DNA of 64,000 nucleotides from Aerococcaceae bacterium NML190073 (GTDB lineage Bacteria; Bacillota; Bacilli; Lactobacillales; Aerococcaceae): NCBI GenBank assembly GCA_026131555.1, contig JAMXJH010000002.1, positions 1 to 64,000 of the forward strand, read 5' to 3'. Shown piece by piece: positions 31,475 to 40,052 of this stretch (position 1 is its first letter; each line of letters starts with the position of its first letter). The notes under the pieces were generated by a model. It saw only the letters and a program-made list of their open reading frames with translations, ran no database searches and was not told where the DNA came from. The position numbers and the translations under genes were made by a program.

Positions 31475-31492
31475 AGTGTAAGGGGTGACACT

Positions 31493-31828
31493 ATGAGTGA
31501 ATTTGGCAGTTATCTGAAAACGCAGCGAGACAATAAAGGACTCAGTTTAGCAAAAGTACATGAATCGACCGGAATTACGAATTCAAGACTGAGCAGAGCA
31601 GAAAACGGCGCAGATGGAATTCTGAATCCGGCTGAGATCAAAAAGCTGGCGGCTCTTTATGGAGTGGCTGTTGTGCCGATGTACCTCATGGCGGGTTACC
31701 TTGATTATTCAGATTTGGAAGAGTATCGATCGGGATTCAAAAACACAGATCTTCTTGATGCGGATGAAAAGAAGCACATTCAAGATCAGATCGATTTTCA
31801 CATTAAGAAGAAAGGACAATTGCAATGA
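31493..31828 (+). CDS. XRE-family regulator, controller-like
   Basis: 111 residues with an N-terminal helix-turn-helix (about 5-65: FGSYLKTQRDNKGLSLAKVHESTGITNSRLSRAENG) and a C-terminal tail ending in a charged helix. It overlaps the methyltransferase gene by four bases (ATGA), and its promoter contains repeated palindromic half-sites. By analogy with controller (C) proteins of restriction-modification systems it probably times methyltransferase, and perhaps restriction, expression; this is inference. GGGGTGA serves as the ribosome-binding site. Confidence 0.85.
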   Translation: MSEFGSYLKTQRDNKGLSLAKVHESTGITNSRLSRAENGADGILNPAEIKKLAALYGVAVVPMYLMAGYLDYSDLEEYRSGFKNTDLLDADEKKHIQDQIDFHIKKKGQLQ

Positions 31829-32871
31829 TTTTTCATCTTGGAGAACTGTTCTGCGGTCCCGGCGGAATCGGATGGGGAGCAACCAACGCAGATATAGGAA
31901 ATGACGAATGGGGCATCGTTCATCAATGGGCTAACGACTTTGATGAATCCACTTGCCGCACTTACAGAAGAAACATCTGCCCTGACAATCCTGACAGTGT
32001 TTACTGCGAGGATGTGCATACACTTGATCTTGAAAAGCTTGGTGCCATCGATGCGCTGGCTTTTGGTTTCCCCTGCAATGATTTCTCGCTTGTAGGTGCG
32101 AAGCTTGGCTTCAAAGGCAAGTACGGTCCTCTTTACACATACGGTATTGAGACCTTGAAGATGTACCGTCCTATGTGGTTCCTTGCAGAAAATGTCGGCG
32201 GACTCAGAAGTGCAAATGAAGGCAAAGCCTTTGAGAAAATCATGTCTGACATGAAAGAAGCAGGATACCGCATTTATCCTAACCTTTATAAATTCGAGGA
32301 ATATGGTATTCCTCAGGCAAGACACAGAATCATTATCATCGGAATCAGAGATGATCTTCCTTACGAATTCAGAATTCCGGCACCGACCGGAGTCATGAAG
32401 ACCTGCCGTCAGGCTATCGAAGAACCTCCGATTCCTGCTGATGCAGCAAACAACGAGCAGACAAAACAGTCTGCACAGGTTGTCCGCAGATTGTCCTACA
32501 TTAAGCCTGGACAGAATGCTTGGGACGCAGACTTGCCTGATGACCTCAAGATTAACAGCAAAACAAGAATCAGTCAGATTTATAAGAGACTCGATCCTGA
32601 AAAGCCTTCTTACACTGTAACGGGTTCCGGTGGCGGCGGCACTCACATCTATCATTGGTCGGAGCCTCGCGCCTTGACGAATCGTGAAAGAGCAAGACTG
32701 CAGACCTTCCCGGACGATTACTTCTTTGAAGGTTCAAAGGAACAGGTCAGAAAGCAGATTGGTATGGCAGTTCCTTGTGAAGGTGCAAAGCTTATATTTG
32801 AAGCCGTTCTTAAGACATTCGCAGGAGTGGAATACGACTCCGTAGAACCGAATATCGCTGATGAAGATTAA
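31825..32871 (+). CDS. DNA cytosine-C5 methyltransferase (defence island)
   Basis: 348-residue Dcm-type enzyme. Motif I is LFCGPGGIG (about 9-15), motif IV is GFPCNDFS with the catalytic Cys84, then ENVGG, QARHRIIIIG (motif VIII) and a C-terminal LTNRERARLQTFPD with KQIGMAVP (motif X). The target-recognition stretch lies between about residues 215 and 285. It would modify host cytosines and protect them from the endonuclease encoded on the opposite strand; Vsr beside it repairs T:G mismatches arising from 5-methylcytosine. The gene converges on vsr. Confidence 0.93.
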   Translation: MIFHLGELFCGPGGIGWGATNADIGNDEWGIVHQWANDFDESTCRTYRRNICPDNPDSVYCEDVHTLDLEKLGAIDALAFGFPCNDFSLVGAKLGFKGKYGPLYTYGIETLKMYRPMWFLAENVGGLRSANEGKAFEKIMSDMKEAGYRIYPNLYKFEEYGIPQARHRIIIIGIRDDLPYEFRIPAPTGVMKTCRQAIEEPPIPADAANNEQTKQSAQVVRRLSYIKPGQNAWDADLPDDLKINSKTRISQIYKRLDPEKPSYTVTGSGGGGTHIYHWSEPRALTNRERARLQTFPDDYFFEGSKEQVRKQIGMAVPCEGAKLIFEAVLKTFAGVEYDSVEPNIADED

Positions 32872-32876
32872 CAGCA

Positions 32877-32908
32877 AAGGGTGCAGACAAATCAATGCCT
32901 GCACCCTT
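32877..32908. terminator. Hairpin between convergent methyltransferase and vsr genes
   Basis: Perfect 10-bp stem AAGGGTGCAG / CTGCACCCTT (32877-32886 and 32899-32908). T-runs are short on both sides, so termination may be partial. Confidence 0.65.
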
Positions 32909-32911
32909 AAA

Positions 32912-33325
32912 TTAGTTTATGATGTCATTATACAGTCGCAGGAGATTATCTTCAGCGACTTTTTTCTTTAGCTGGCACTCCCAGATGGTAAGGACTCGCC
33001 ATCCCTGTTCTGTCAGAGTTCTTTGATTATCGGCATCCCTCTCGATGTTCCGATTGATTTTCTTATGCCAGTATTCCTCATTGCTGGACGGCCATACAAA
33101 ACGACCGCAGTCATGTTTATGCCAAAAGCATCCATTCACAAATATGACGGTCTTGTATTTGGAAAGAACGATATCAGGGCATCCCGGAAGCTTGCGGACA
33201 TTCTTGCGATACCGAAGGCCTTTTGAAAACAGATACTTGCGGATGGTTTCTTCCGGCTTGGAGTTGGTACTCCTGATACGGGACATGTTCTTGCTTCGTA
33301 CTTCCTTTGAATGTGTGTCCGCCAT
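32912..33325 (-). CDS. vsr: Very short patch repair (Vsr) endonuclease
   Basis: 137-residue Vsr, which nicks 5' of the T in T:G mismatches made by deamination of 5-methylcytosine. It has the typical start RSKNMSRIRSTNSKPE, the catalytic Asp51 in GCPDIVL, and the zinc/active-site block FVNGCFWHKHDC, followed by WP and the C-terminal helix. It begins one base after the stop of the Z1 gene, so it is the last gene of the minus-strand operon. Its presence supports the reading of the facing methyltransferase as a C5-cytosine enzyme. Confidence 0.95.
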   Translation of the reverse strand: MADTHSKEVRSKNMSRIRSTNSKPEETIRKYLFSKGLRYRKNVRKLPGCPDIVLSKYKTVIFVNGCFWHKHDCGRFVWPSSNEEYWHKKINRNIERDADNQRTLTEQGWRVLTIWECQLKKKVAEDNLLRLYNDIIN

Positions 33326-33326
33326 A

Positions 33327-35171
33327 TCAGTCCTCGATTACATCATAGTAAACGGAACCGTCAGGAAGTTTGATGTTAGGCACCCAAAGCTGTTTGCCGC
33401 CCCAGCCCTTTGTTCCAGTAACCTGGTACATGGTAAGGACAATCTTGCGTGGGAATGAACCGCCGAGCTGCCAGTCATTTGGTGACAGCAAAGCACCGGT
33501 TCCCTGGGCGATGTCTCTGTTTCTTCGGACAATGAGTATTCCCTGTGTAGTCGGAGCTTCAGCAAGCATCACATCAATGATGGATATGAAGGATTTCAGC
33601 TTGAAGTCAGGTCCTGAAACTACATGAGAAAGTACTTCTTTCATGAGGCGAAGGCTTACCTGATAATAAGGCTCAGTTTCCGAGAATGCAGCAAGAAGGC
33701 CGGAAATATCATCGATGGTATCATTGTCAGGATAGAACGGATAATAATTGGTACCGCCGGAGATTGCTTCCACGTGGTCTGTATCGAGAACATTCTTGCG
33801 GGTAGGATTAAGCCCCTCAGGATAGTAGATTTTTATATCGTCTAGTCCCTGCTCAACCTGAGAAATGATAGCATTGTTAGTCGCATTGATATCAGCAAAG
33901 AGTTTATACAGACGCTCATCAATATAGACCATCATCATTCCTGGATCACGGTCATAACCAAACATACGGCTGTGCTGCCACATCGTATCTGCCTGCGGTT
34001 TCTTTGCGGTACGGATATAGTAAATGGTCTGCAGACTTGGGAATGTAACTCCACGACCTAAAGTGTTGCCGCCAATAACAAAATTACAGCCCTCTGCATA
34101 CTCATCGCTTTCAACATCCGTCTTGCCGTTCATTATGATGATCTTGGCTTCATCATTGGTGAGAATCTTTGTTACAGCATCCATGAGCTGCTTGAAGGTG
34201 ACTTTTGCAGATTTATCTGGGTTCAGAAGCATAAACTGCTTTTTCAATTCAGCAGATAAAGCACCGGTCAGATTTGCCTTGCACCATTCCAGTTCAGTCT
34301 TAATGCTTGCGGCAAACTTCTGATGAGCTGCCTGGCGGACACTTGGATGAACGAGGCAGTTAGACACAGTTCCTCCGGAAGCGAAGATCTGTCCGGTAAC
34401 CAGAAGATGACGAATAACTACATCACGCTCCGGTGTTTTCAGTGAATCAACAAAGGTCACGCAGTCAGGCTTGCCGGTCTTTGGAAAGAAGAAATCTCCA
34501 CCAAGGTAGGCTTTTCCAGGTTTGAAATAGTGTGTGAAAAGAGGATGCCATCCGGATTTCATTGTCTGCAGGAAGATTGCCTGCGGAGTTCCGGTTACCT
34601 GCAGATAAAGACTGCTTGCGGCACCGCTTCTGATAGAGTCCAGGTATTTGTTGATGGACGACCGCTTGCTGCGGTTTACCAGAGTGTTCAATGATGCAGC
34701 GTCAGCCTCATCATCAACGATGAAGAGAGGATTTCCGCGCATGAATCCGGTAGAGTTAAAAATGTTAGCCCATAGCTTCAGTATGCGGGCATTCTTTTTC
34801 AAAACAACGATGGTCGGAAGCATCAGGCTATTATCAGCAAAAATCTTTGCATCATTTTCACCGCAGATGCAGTAGCCTTCAAGATCAGCTTTTACACGAT
34901 CCAAGGTCTGCTGCTGAAGAACAACATTGTCCGTAGTGAGAAGAACGAAGACCGGGAATCCCAAATCGGTAGCCTTGCACATGATTCCAAACATCTGTCC
35001 GGTTTTACCGGACTGTACATTACCAAACAGCAAGCCAATCTCATGGCTTGTAAAAGAAAAATTCTTAAGATAACGATTGCCAACTTCATCGGCTGTTGCG
35101 GAGATGGATTCTGCCAGACCACTGTTGCCTCTGCTGATAATCTTATCGAGGTATTTCTTTAGATATTGCAT
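33327..35171 (-). CDS. Z1-domain ATPase (restriction-associated)
   Basis: 614 residues with a helicase-like ATPase core. The P-loop GNVQSGKT is at 50-57, a DEAD-box-like IVDDEAD near 150-157, and a Z1 signature NFVIGGNTLGRGVTFPSLQT near 365-385, followed by WQHSRMFGYDRD, the equivalent of an arginine-finger motif. Z1 proteins are known from comparative genomics of restriction-modification loci, where they accompany m5C methyltransferases, Vsr and PLD or other nucleases. The exact activity is not established; it probably remodels or moves along DNA for the nuclease. The start overlaps the stop of the PLD gene (TAATG). Confidence 0.88.
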   Translation of the reverse strand: MQYLKKYLDKIISRGNSGLAESISATADEVGNRYLKNFSFTSHEIGLLFGNVQSGKTGQMFGIMCKATDLGFPVFVLLTTDNVVLQQQTLDRVKADLEGYCICGENDAKIFADNSLMLPTIVVLKKNARILKLWANIFNSTGFMRGNPLFIVDDEADAASLNTLVNRSKRSSINKYLDSIRSGAASSLYLQVTGTPQAIFLQTMKSGWHPLFTHYFKPGKAYLGGDFFFPKTGKPDCVTFVDSLKTPERDVVIRHLLVTGQIFASGGTVSNCLVHPSVRQAAHQKFAASIKTELEWCKANLTGALSAELKKQFMLLNPDKSAKVTFKQLMDAVTKILTNDEAKIIIMNGKTDVESDEYAEGCNFVIGGNTLGRGVTFPSLQTIYYIRTAKKPQADTMWQHSRMFGYDRDPGMMMVYIDERLYKLFADINATNNAIISQVEQGLDDIKIYYPEGLNPTRKNVLDTDHVEAISGGTNYYPFYPDNDTIDDISGLLAAFSETEPYYQVSLRLMKEVLSHVVSGPDFKLKSFISIIDVMLAEAPTTQGILIVRRNRDIAQGTGALLSPNDWQLGGSFPRKIVLTMYQVTGTKGWGGKQLWVPNIKLPDGSVYYDVIED

Positions 35172-36331
35172 TACTCATCCGCTCCTTCCATATCCTCCGG
35201 CTTAAAGGAGAGCATCCACACATCCAGATGATTTCCTTCTTCGTCCAAAGCAGTCTGTCCTGTCTTTTTCAGATACAGGTTTTCGCAGCCATATTCCTGC
35301 AGGATTTCTTTGGTGATCATACCTGTTCGGTCGGTATCAAGCTGGGTATCATTAACTGGAGAAATCAGACCTGCGGCGGCAAGTCTTCCCTTGAGCCATC
35401 TTCCCATAATCAGTTCGTCACCGACAGCACTGAACTGTTTATTGCCGTCACTTGTGGTATGTGCCTTGAACCAATATCCGTCATCAGTGATGATAAAGAA
35501 CGGAACATTCTTCTCAGGATATCCTTCAATGCGGGTGATTTTCTTTGCAACGGTAAGCTGAGTTTCGTACCAGTCACGAGACTTGCGTTTGCTTCTAGGA
35601 GCGGCATAGCAGACATTGACATTGGACTTTGTGTAATGCTTGCCGTCATCCATGTAACGCTCATCTGCAGCAGGAACCTTAAGCGGAAGCAGGAATGAAG
35701 CATAAGCCATACATCTTCTGTAGAATTCTACATTTGAAGGCGGTACTTCCGTTACGAGTTCGATGCCTGTGAGAGCGGTATTCTTCTCAAAAATCAGCGG
35801 CATATTGGTGATTTCATCAATCTTAGCTGAACAGTTTGGCTGTTTGAGTTTTTCAATGAATGCAGCAATTTCAGAGCATTCCTCTGCTGCAGTAGTCAGA
35901 GAAGCAAACTCGTACTGTCTGCGGTTGAATGCCTCAAGCTTTAATACACCTAGGTTAGCAGAGCCGATGATTGCTGCGAACGGTTCGCCGTTCTTATAGA
36001 AGCAATAAATTTTTCCGTGGTATTTGAAGGAACGAATCAGACGGATTTCGCCAATACCTTCAGCCGACCATTTTTTGTTGAGCTTTACAGCAGTGTGGTA
36101 GGAGCCTTCTGGCATACCCTCAATATAATACATACCGATATTCAAACACACATTCTGAATATTGTTTTCAGATACCAGTACATCCAGTTCATCCAAAGAG
36201 GCACGAGATACATATCCTACTGCGATTTCAAGGTGATCTGCTTTTGCAAGCTGCTCTTTGAAGCAGTCAGAAATAGTCTGCTGTTCATCATCAATACCGA
36301 GCGGCAGGATGTTGGAATATAACATTTTCAT
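35171..36331 (-). CDS. NgoFVII-like PLD-family restriction endonuclease
   Basis: 386 residues. The N-terminal half has the phospholipase-D nuclease motif: H105-x-K107 (YHGKIYC) and GSAN at 123-126. A single PLD motif implies that the active site forms in a dimer. The C-terminal half contains the segment NVCYAAPRSKRKSRDWYETQLTV typical of NgoFVII relatives and is probably the DNA-recognition part. This is the likely cleaving subunit of the system. GGAGGGG stands before the start. The gene is followed by the Z1 ATPase and preceded by a small XRE gene. Confidence 0.85.
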   Translation of the reverse strand: MKMLYSNILPLGIDDEQQTISDCFKEQLAKADHLEIAVGYVSRASLDELDVLVSENNIQNVCLNIGMYYIEGMPEGSYHTAVKLNKKWSAEGIGEIRLIRSFKYHGKIYCFYKNGEPFAAIIGSANLGVLKLEAFNRRQYEFASLTTAAEECSEIAAFIEKLKQPNCSAKIDEITNMPLIFEKNTALTGIELVTEVPPSNVEFYRRCMAYASFLLPLKVPAADERYMDDGKHYTKSNVNVCYAAPRSKRKSRDWYETQLTVAKKITRIEGYPEKNVPFFIITDDGYWFKAHTTSDGNKQFSAVGDELIMGRWLKGRLAAAGLISPVNDTQLDTDRTGMITKEILQEYGCENLYLKKTGQTALDEEGNHLDVWMLSFKPEDMEGADE

Positions 36332-36343
36332 AATAGCCCCTCC

Positions 36344-36547
36344 TTAATCATCAAGCGTTTCCATGATTTCGTCTAAGTGTACGTGCAGCGCTTCGCAGAT
36401 TTTCAGCAGAACATCAGTGGTGATATTTTCGCATTTGCCCAGCTTTGCAACAGATGCGGAACTGATACCCGATGCAACTTTCAAATCATGTTTATTCATA
36501 TTTTTGTCTATTAAAAGCTTCCAGAGCTTGTTATAACTTATTCTCAT
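36344..36547 (-). CDS. Small XRE/Cro-type regulator (YozG-like)
   Basis: 67 residues, nearly all helix-turn-helix (ISYNKLWKLLIDKNMNKHDLKVASGISSASVAKLGKCENI...). The start at 36547 (MRISYNKLW) matches the usual length of this family; the frame opens 39 bases earlier inside the end of the NACHT gene. It lies between the NACHT and PLD genes in the same operon and may regulate the restriction part separately from NACHT. Confidence 0.85.
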   Translation of the reverse strand: MRISYNKLWKLLIDKNMNKHDLKVASGISSASVAKLGKCENITTDVLLKICEALHVHLDEIMETLDD

Positions 36548-36566
36548 TTTTAAGGCACTCGCTTTC

Positions 36567-38981
36567 TTAATCATCAAAAAGATCATCAGACTCTTCTTCT
36601 CTTTGAGTTCGGGATTTTAGTTCCTCATAATATTTTTTTAGATTCCGAAACTCCTCCAGGAGCGGGAATCCCGGCTGTTCCATGTGACTGCGCAGCACAG
36701 AGTATCTGTGAGGATTTTTTCGCAGTTCACAGATATCGATTTCAATCGTAATGCCCTCAGTATCAGGTTCTCCAAAATAATCAGAGTATTTATAAGGCAG
36801 TTCATCAATAACAACGATGCTTGTCTCATCAAGAATTTTATCAGGTATCAAATTCGGATCAGGGTATTCGTTATAAGCAGAGTACTCAAGAAACACATTA
36901 TAAACAGATACCCATGTTTTGGTAGGCAGCTCGTATATTTGCTTTGGCCAGTCGTGATGGTCTATGCCCACAGATGCTTCCAGAGATTTGGCATTAACAA
37001 TCTGCTTATATAGGAATGACTCGGCTTCATTAAAATAGCATTCTCCGGCGTTTCCTTCCTCGTAGTAAATGACTGGATACATACTTTCAAGAAACTCCCA
37101 GTATTCAGCATCCGTTCCATTCTGGTTAATCCTAGTTATATATCTGTCCAGATAGGGAAGAAAAATAAAGCGTTCTACTTTTTCTGGGATCATATCATAG
37201 AGCATTTCAAAAGTTCTGTCAGTGAAAGAACGGTTTTTCATTGACTCGAAAAATCTGCCGACTTTATCTAGTTTAGCATCATACTCAGATGCGAAATGCA
37301 GTGCTGCAAAGTACTCTTGGAAGGAGCGATGAATAAAATAATATTTTTCTCCTTCGTGATACATGATGCACAGGTTGTCCGTCAAATCTAAAAGAAAATA
37401 TCTCGGTGCAATATCCTGAAATTCCTTGTCTGCCTTGTTAAGAACTTTGCTCATATAAGCAGAAAACAGTCGGAAATCGAACTCAAGAACCTCATCCCTA
37501 TATGTTCTCGCACAGAACTGAGCAAAAAGCTTTGAAAACTCCTCTGGTGTGAGTTCCGTATGAAGCGGACGCTTGAAGGATCCTTTGGAGGCATCATGCA
37601 GGCGTGCCATTGTCTCATACGCCTTGGAGTAGAACACATGCATTTTGGCAGGTACTTCACCAAAGGATGAATAGGTCATCAGCATGATGGTGAGAAGAAG
37701 CGGATTGCTTGCAAACTGCCTGTGGGAGCTATAAAGGGTTCTGTCCAACGCTTCCAAAAAGCTTTGCTTACCGCTTTCATCCCAAAACTCAAGTTTTTCC
37801 ACAAGTTCAATTGCCTGTGGCTTTGTTAGTTCCTGAATATCAAAAAGAGAGAACTTCGAATAGGATACAAACGAATAAACGGGACGAGAAGTCATTATGA
37901 TGGTATTGCCAGGATAGGACTTTATGAAAGCTTCTAAATCCTGGTCAAAAGCATCCCTAACAGAGGATTGAATCTCATCCAGACCGTCCATCAGCAGGAT
38001 TAACGACCTGTTCTGCAGGGCATCGATAATATCCGATTGAGCAATATCTGCATCATATTCTTTTATCGACTTCCAGATGAAATCGACTATGTTGCAGGTG
38101 TTTTCCTTATAATCCTTCAACGAGAGCAGAAGCGGCGTACCATCGATCTCTGCAGAATCCGCAGAGGAAAGAAACAGATGCGTAAGAAGCATGGATTTTC
38201 CAATGCCGCCAATGCCTTGAATGATGGCGTACTTGGACTCAGCTTCAAGCAGCGGTACAGTCACATTGCTGATAGTTTTTTCTTCCTTGAAATCACGGGC
38301 TCCTGTAAAGCGGAACTTTCTGTAGCGGATATCATTGCAAACATACATTCCGTAAAACGGATATGGTTTTTCTGCATACAGTAAGGTCTTCTTTGTGGAA
38401 TAGTATGCGGCGGCCGCATACAGGTATTTCTCGAAAGGATTTATCTCTTCTTCATCGCCAGCCTCATCTTCTGACAATTCGGCAGATAATACTGGGTCAA
38501 TGAAGAAAATGTTCCCTGCATTCTCAGCAGTGAGTTCAGGCGCGACATTTGAAAATGCACCAAACGGGTTATCCTCTATCTTTTTAGCGTCCTTCGGGGC
38601 GCTTTTTTTCTTTGCTCCGGCGGCAGCAGTGATGATTTCGGAAAAAAGGGCTGCTATCTGATCTCCTGCATTTTGAGTGTGGATATCAGGGAGAGCATCC
38701 TTAAAAACGGTACACAGCTTTTCAACAGCGGCATCTTCCTGGTCATCGATAAAAGCAGAGAAAATCATCGGGTCTGCAAAACTGTTTATTTTACGTGAAA
38801 TTCGTCCTATGCCTGCACTTCCGTTGTAATAAGACTTGAATGAACTAGGTGAATATTCATCCAATGAATCATATCTCTCTTCTGGAATTATCGATTCAAA
38901 TATTGTTCGGGTGAATACTGCAGTATTGCTTTCGGCTCTTAATACGGATGCAAGTCTCTGAATAAAGTCTTTGAAAATCAT
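36567..38981 (-). CDS. NACHT-domain NTPase, probable bNACHT defence protein
   Basis: 804 residues. The NTPase core has Walker A GIGGIGKSML (about 256-264) and Walker B LILLMDGLDEIQ (about 327-338), followed by the sensor-like MTSRP. The first ~240 residues contain no domain I recognise; they include a Lys/acidic-rich linker at about 123-180. The C-terminal ~250 residues are helical, aromatic and acidic without clear repeats. NACHT proteins of this size act in bacterial anti-phage defence, sensing phage products and triggering cell death or growth arrest. It heads the minus-strand operon with the R-M genes; AAGGATGG precedes the start. Confidence 0.85.
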   Translation of the reverse strand: MIFKDFIQRLASVLRAESNTAVFTRTIFESIIPEERYDSLDEYSPSSFKSYYNGSAGIGRISRKINSFADPMIFSAFIDDQEDAAVEKLCTVFKDALPDIHTQNAGDQIAALFSEIITAAAGAKKKSAPKDAKKIEDNPFGAFSNVAPELTAENAGNIFFIDPVLSAELSEDEAGDEEEINPFEKYLYAAAAYYSTKKTLLYAEKPYPFYGMYVCNDIRYRKFRFTGARDFKEEKTISNVTVPLLEAESKYAIIQGIGGIGKSMLLTHLFLSSADSAEIDGTPLLLSLKDYKENTCNIVDFIWKSIKEYDADIAQSDIIDALQNRSLILLMDGLDEIQSSVRDAFDQDLEAFIKSYPGNTIIMTSRPVYSFVSYSKFSLFDIQELTKPQAIELVEKLEFWDESGKQSFLEALDRTLYSSHRQFASNPLLLTIMLMTYSSFGEVPAKMHVFYSKAYETMARLHDASKGSFKRPLHTELTPEEFSKLFAQFCARTYRDEVLEFDFRLFSAYMSKVLNKADKEFQDIAPRYFLLDLTDNLCIMYHEGEKYYFIHRSFQEYFAALHFASEYDAKLDKVGRFFESMKNRSFTDRTFEMLYDMIPEKVERFIFLPYLDRYITRINQNGTDAEYWEFLESMYPVIYYEEGNAGECYFNEAESFLYKQIVNAKSLEASVGIDHHDWPKQIYELPTKTWVSVYNVFLEYSAYNEYPDPNLIPDKILDETSIVVIDELPYKYSDYFGEPDTEGITIEIDICELRKNPHRYSVLRSHMEQPGFPLLEEFRNLKKYYEELKSRTQREEESDDLFDD

Positions 38982-39464
38982 TTCTTATCCATCCTTACCC
39001 AAGCTTATCCAAGGCTGCCCTGTGATGCCAAGGTTTACCGACCTCATTTCCTATAATGAAAGCGAACCTAAGGAGAGGAGTTCAGCGATGCGGATCATTG
39101 CGGACAAGCTTGGAAAATTAATATCTGTGTTTTATCTTTCTTCAACACTTAAGTATATCACAGGTTTATGAATTTTTCTACCGGTTCTGTAAATGTCAAT
39201 TCTGCGAACGCGATATCAAAATCCGTGAAGTGCGGATTGACTTTCCAAAAACAATATTAATCTCATAGTCCGAATAGCGCTATAAGGGCGATGGGGTGCA
39301 TAGACCGTTCAACTACAGCTGTTACAGCTGTACCAGGAACGAAGATGCGTCCACCGCTTACTTTCGTGCGCTCATTTTTGGCTAATCGGAGTCTGTGACC
39401 ATCTTCGGCACAGGCTCTTTTTGCATTCCACCGCCCATAGCTAGGACGGAAAGGAATGCATTTT
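38982..39464. promoter_or_regulatory. Divergent intergenic region between defence operon and phage genes
   Basis: This 483-bp stretch has no gene I can support. On the minus strand an extended -10 TGA-TATACT (complement at 39152-39160) could drive the NACHT operon. On the plus strand lie tandem palindromes ACAGCTGT-T-ACAGCTGT (39315-39331), then two hairpins in the leader of the sigma-like gene. It probably marks the join between defence cargo and phage early module. Confidence 0.45.
39389..39460 (+). promoter_or_regulatory. Leader with terminator hairpin and ribosome-site-sequestering hairpin
   Basis: Hairpin 1: GAGTCTGTG / CACAGGCTC (39389-39397, 39409-39417, one G-U pair) followed by TTTTT, a rho-independent terminator upstream of the gene. 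Hairpin 2: TGCATTCC (39422-39429) pairs perfectly with GGAATGCA (39453-39460), which contains the Shine-Dalgarno GGA of the next gene. Both suggest control by attenuation. Confidence 0.55.
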
Positions 39465-39986
39465 ATGAAACTGAAGATTCGTTACGAGAACGAGTACCAG
39501 ACCATCGTCCTTGGAGAGAAGGACACCGAAGCAATGTGGGTCAGCCTGTCCCTTGAAGGAGAAGGGCTTTCCCAGGAAGAGCGAGAGCAGCTTATCCAGG
39601 ATACCTTTGAGGAACGCTTCAACAGGCCGGACTACAACAGTTGGCACAAACATGACCGCCACTCAGGTGTTGCAAGAATGAAGGGCAAGGACGGATCCGT
39701 TGAGGTAAATACCGAAGAAGCCATCATGGACAGAGCGGCAGATAAGTCGGTATTCACGAGAACTTTGGATGAAGTCGACAATCGTATGTCCTACGAGTAT
39801 TGGTGCGGCAGAATCCGTGAAGCCTTCCCCGCAGATACAGCCGAAATGCTTATCGCCATCGCCCTGGACGGCATGACCGCGGAAGAGTACGCAGCTGTTA
39901 TCGGGGACAAGCCTAACAATGTTTCTCACCGCTACTGCCGTGCAATTAGAAAATGTAAAGAAATTTTTCCGAGAACGTCCTTTTAA
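39465..39986 (+). CDS. Sigma-70 region-4-like phage regulator
   Basis: 173 residues; the C-terminal ~80 residues form a region-4-like helix-turn-helix (IREAFPADTAEMLIAIALDGMTAEEYAAVIGDKPNNVSHRYCRAIRKCKEIF). The N-terminal part is charged and without a known domain. Proteins of this kind are common at the start of Firmicutes phage and ICE early modules and are thought to control transcription. Start 39465 is chosen because AAAGGA lies nine bases upstream; an in-frame ATG at 39456 is immediately adjacent to that site. Confidence 0.75.
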   Translation: MKLKIRYENEYQTIVLGEKDTEAMWVSLSLEGEGLSQEEREQLIQDTFEERFNRPDYNSWHKHDRHSGVARMKGKDGSVEVNTEEAIMDRAADKSVFTRTLDEVDNRMSYEYWCGRIREAFPADTAEMLIAIALDGMTAEEYAAVIGDKPNNVSHRYCRAIRKCKEIFPRTSF

Positions 39987-40052
39987 CCTGCCTCCCGAGG
40001 CTACCCATTAGGAGGCACAACCTCCAATACAAATTTAAGGAGGGTAATTCAG

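Noticed and set aside
31798-32655. 285-codon minus-strand open frame opposite the cytosine methyltransferase
   Set aside because: The plus-strand enzyme has all conserved motifs; the antisense protein has none.
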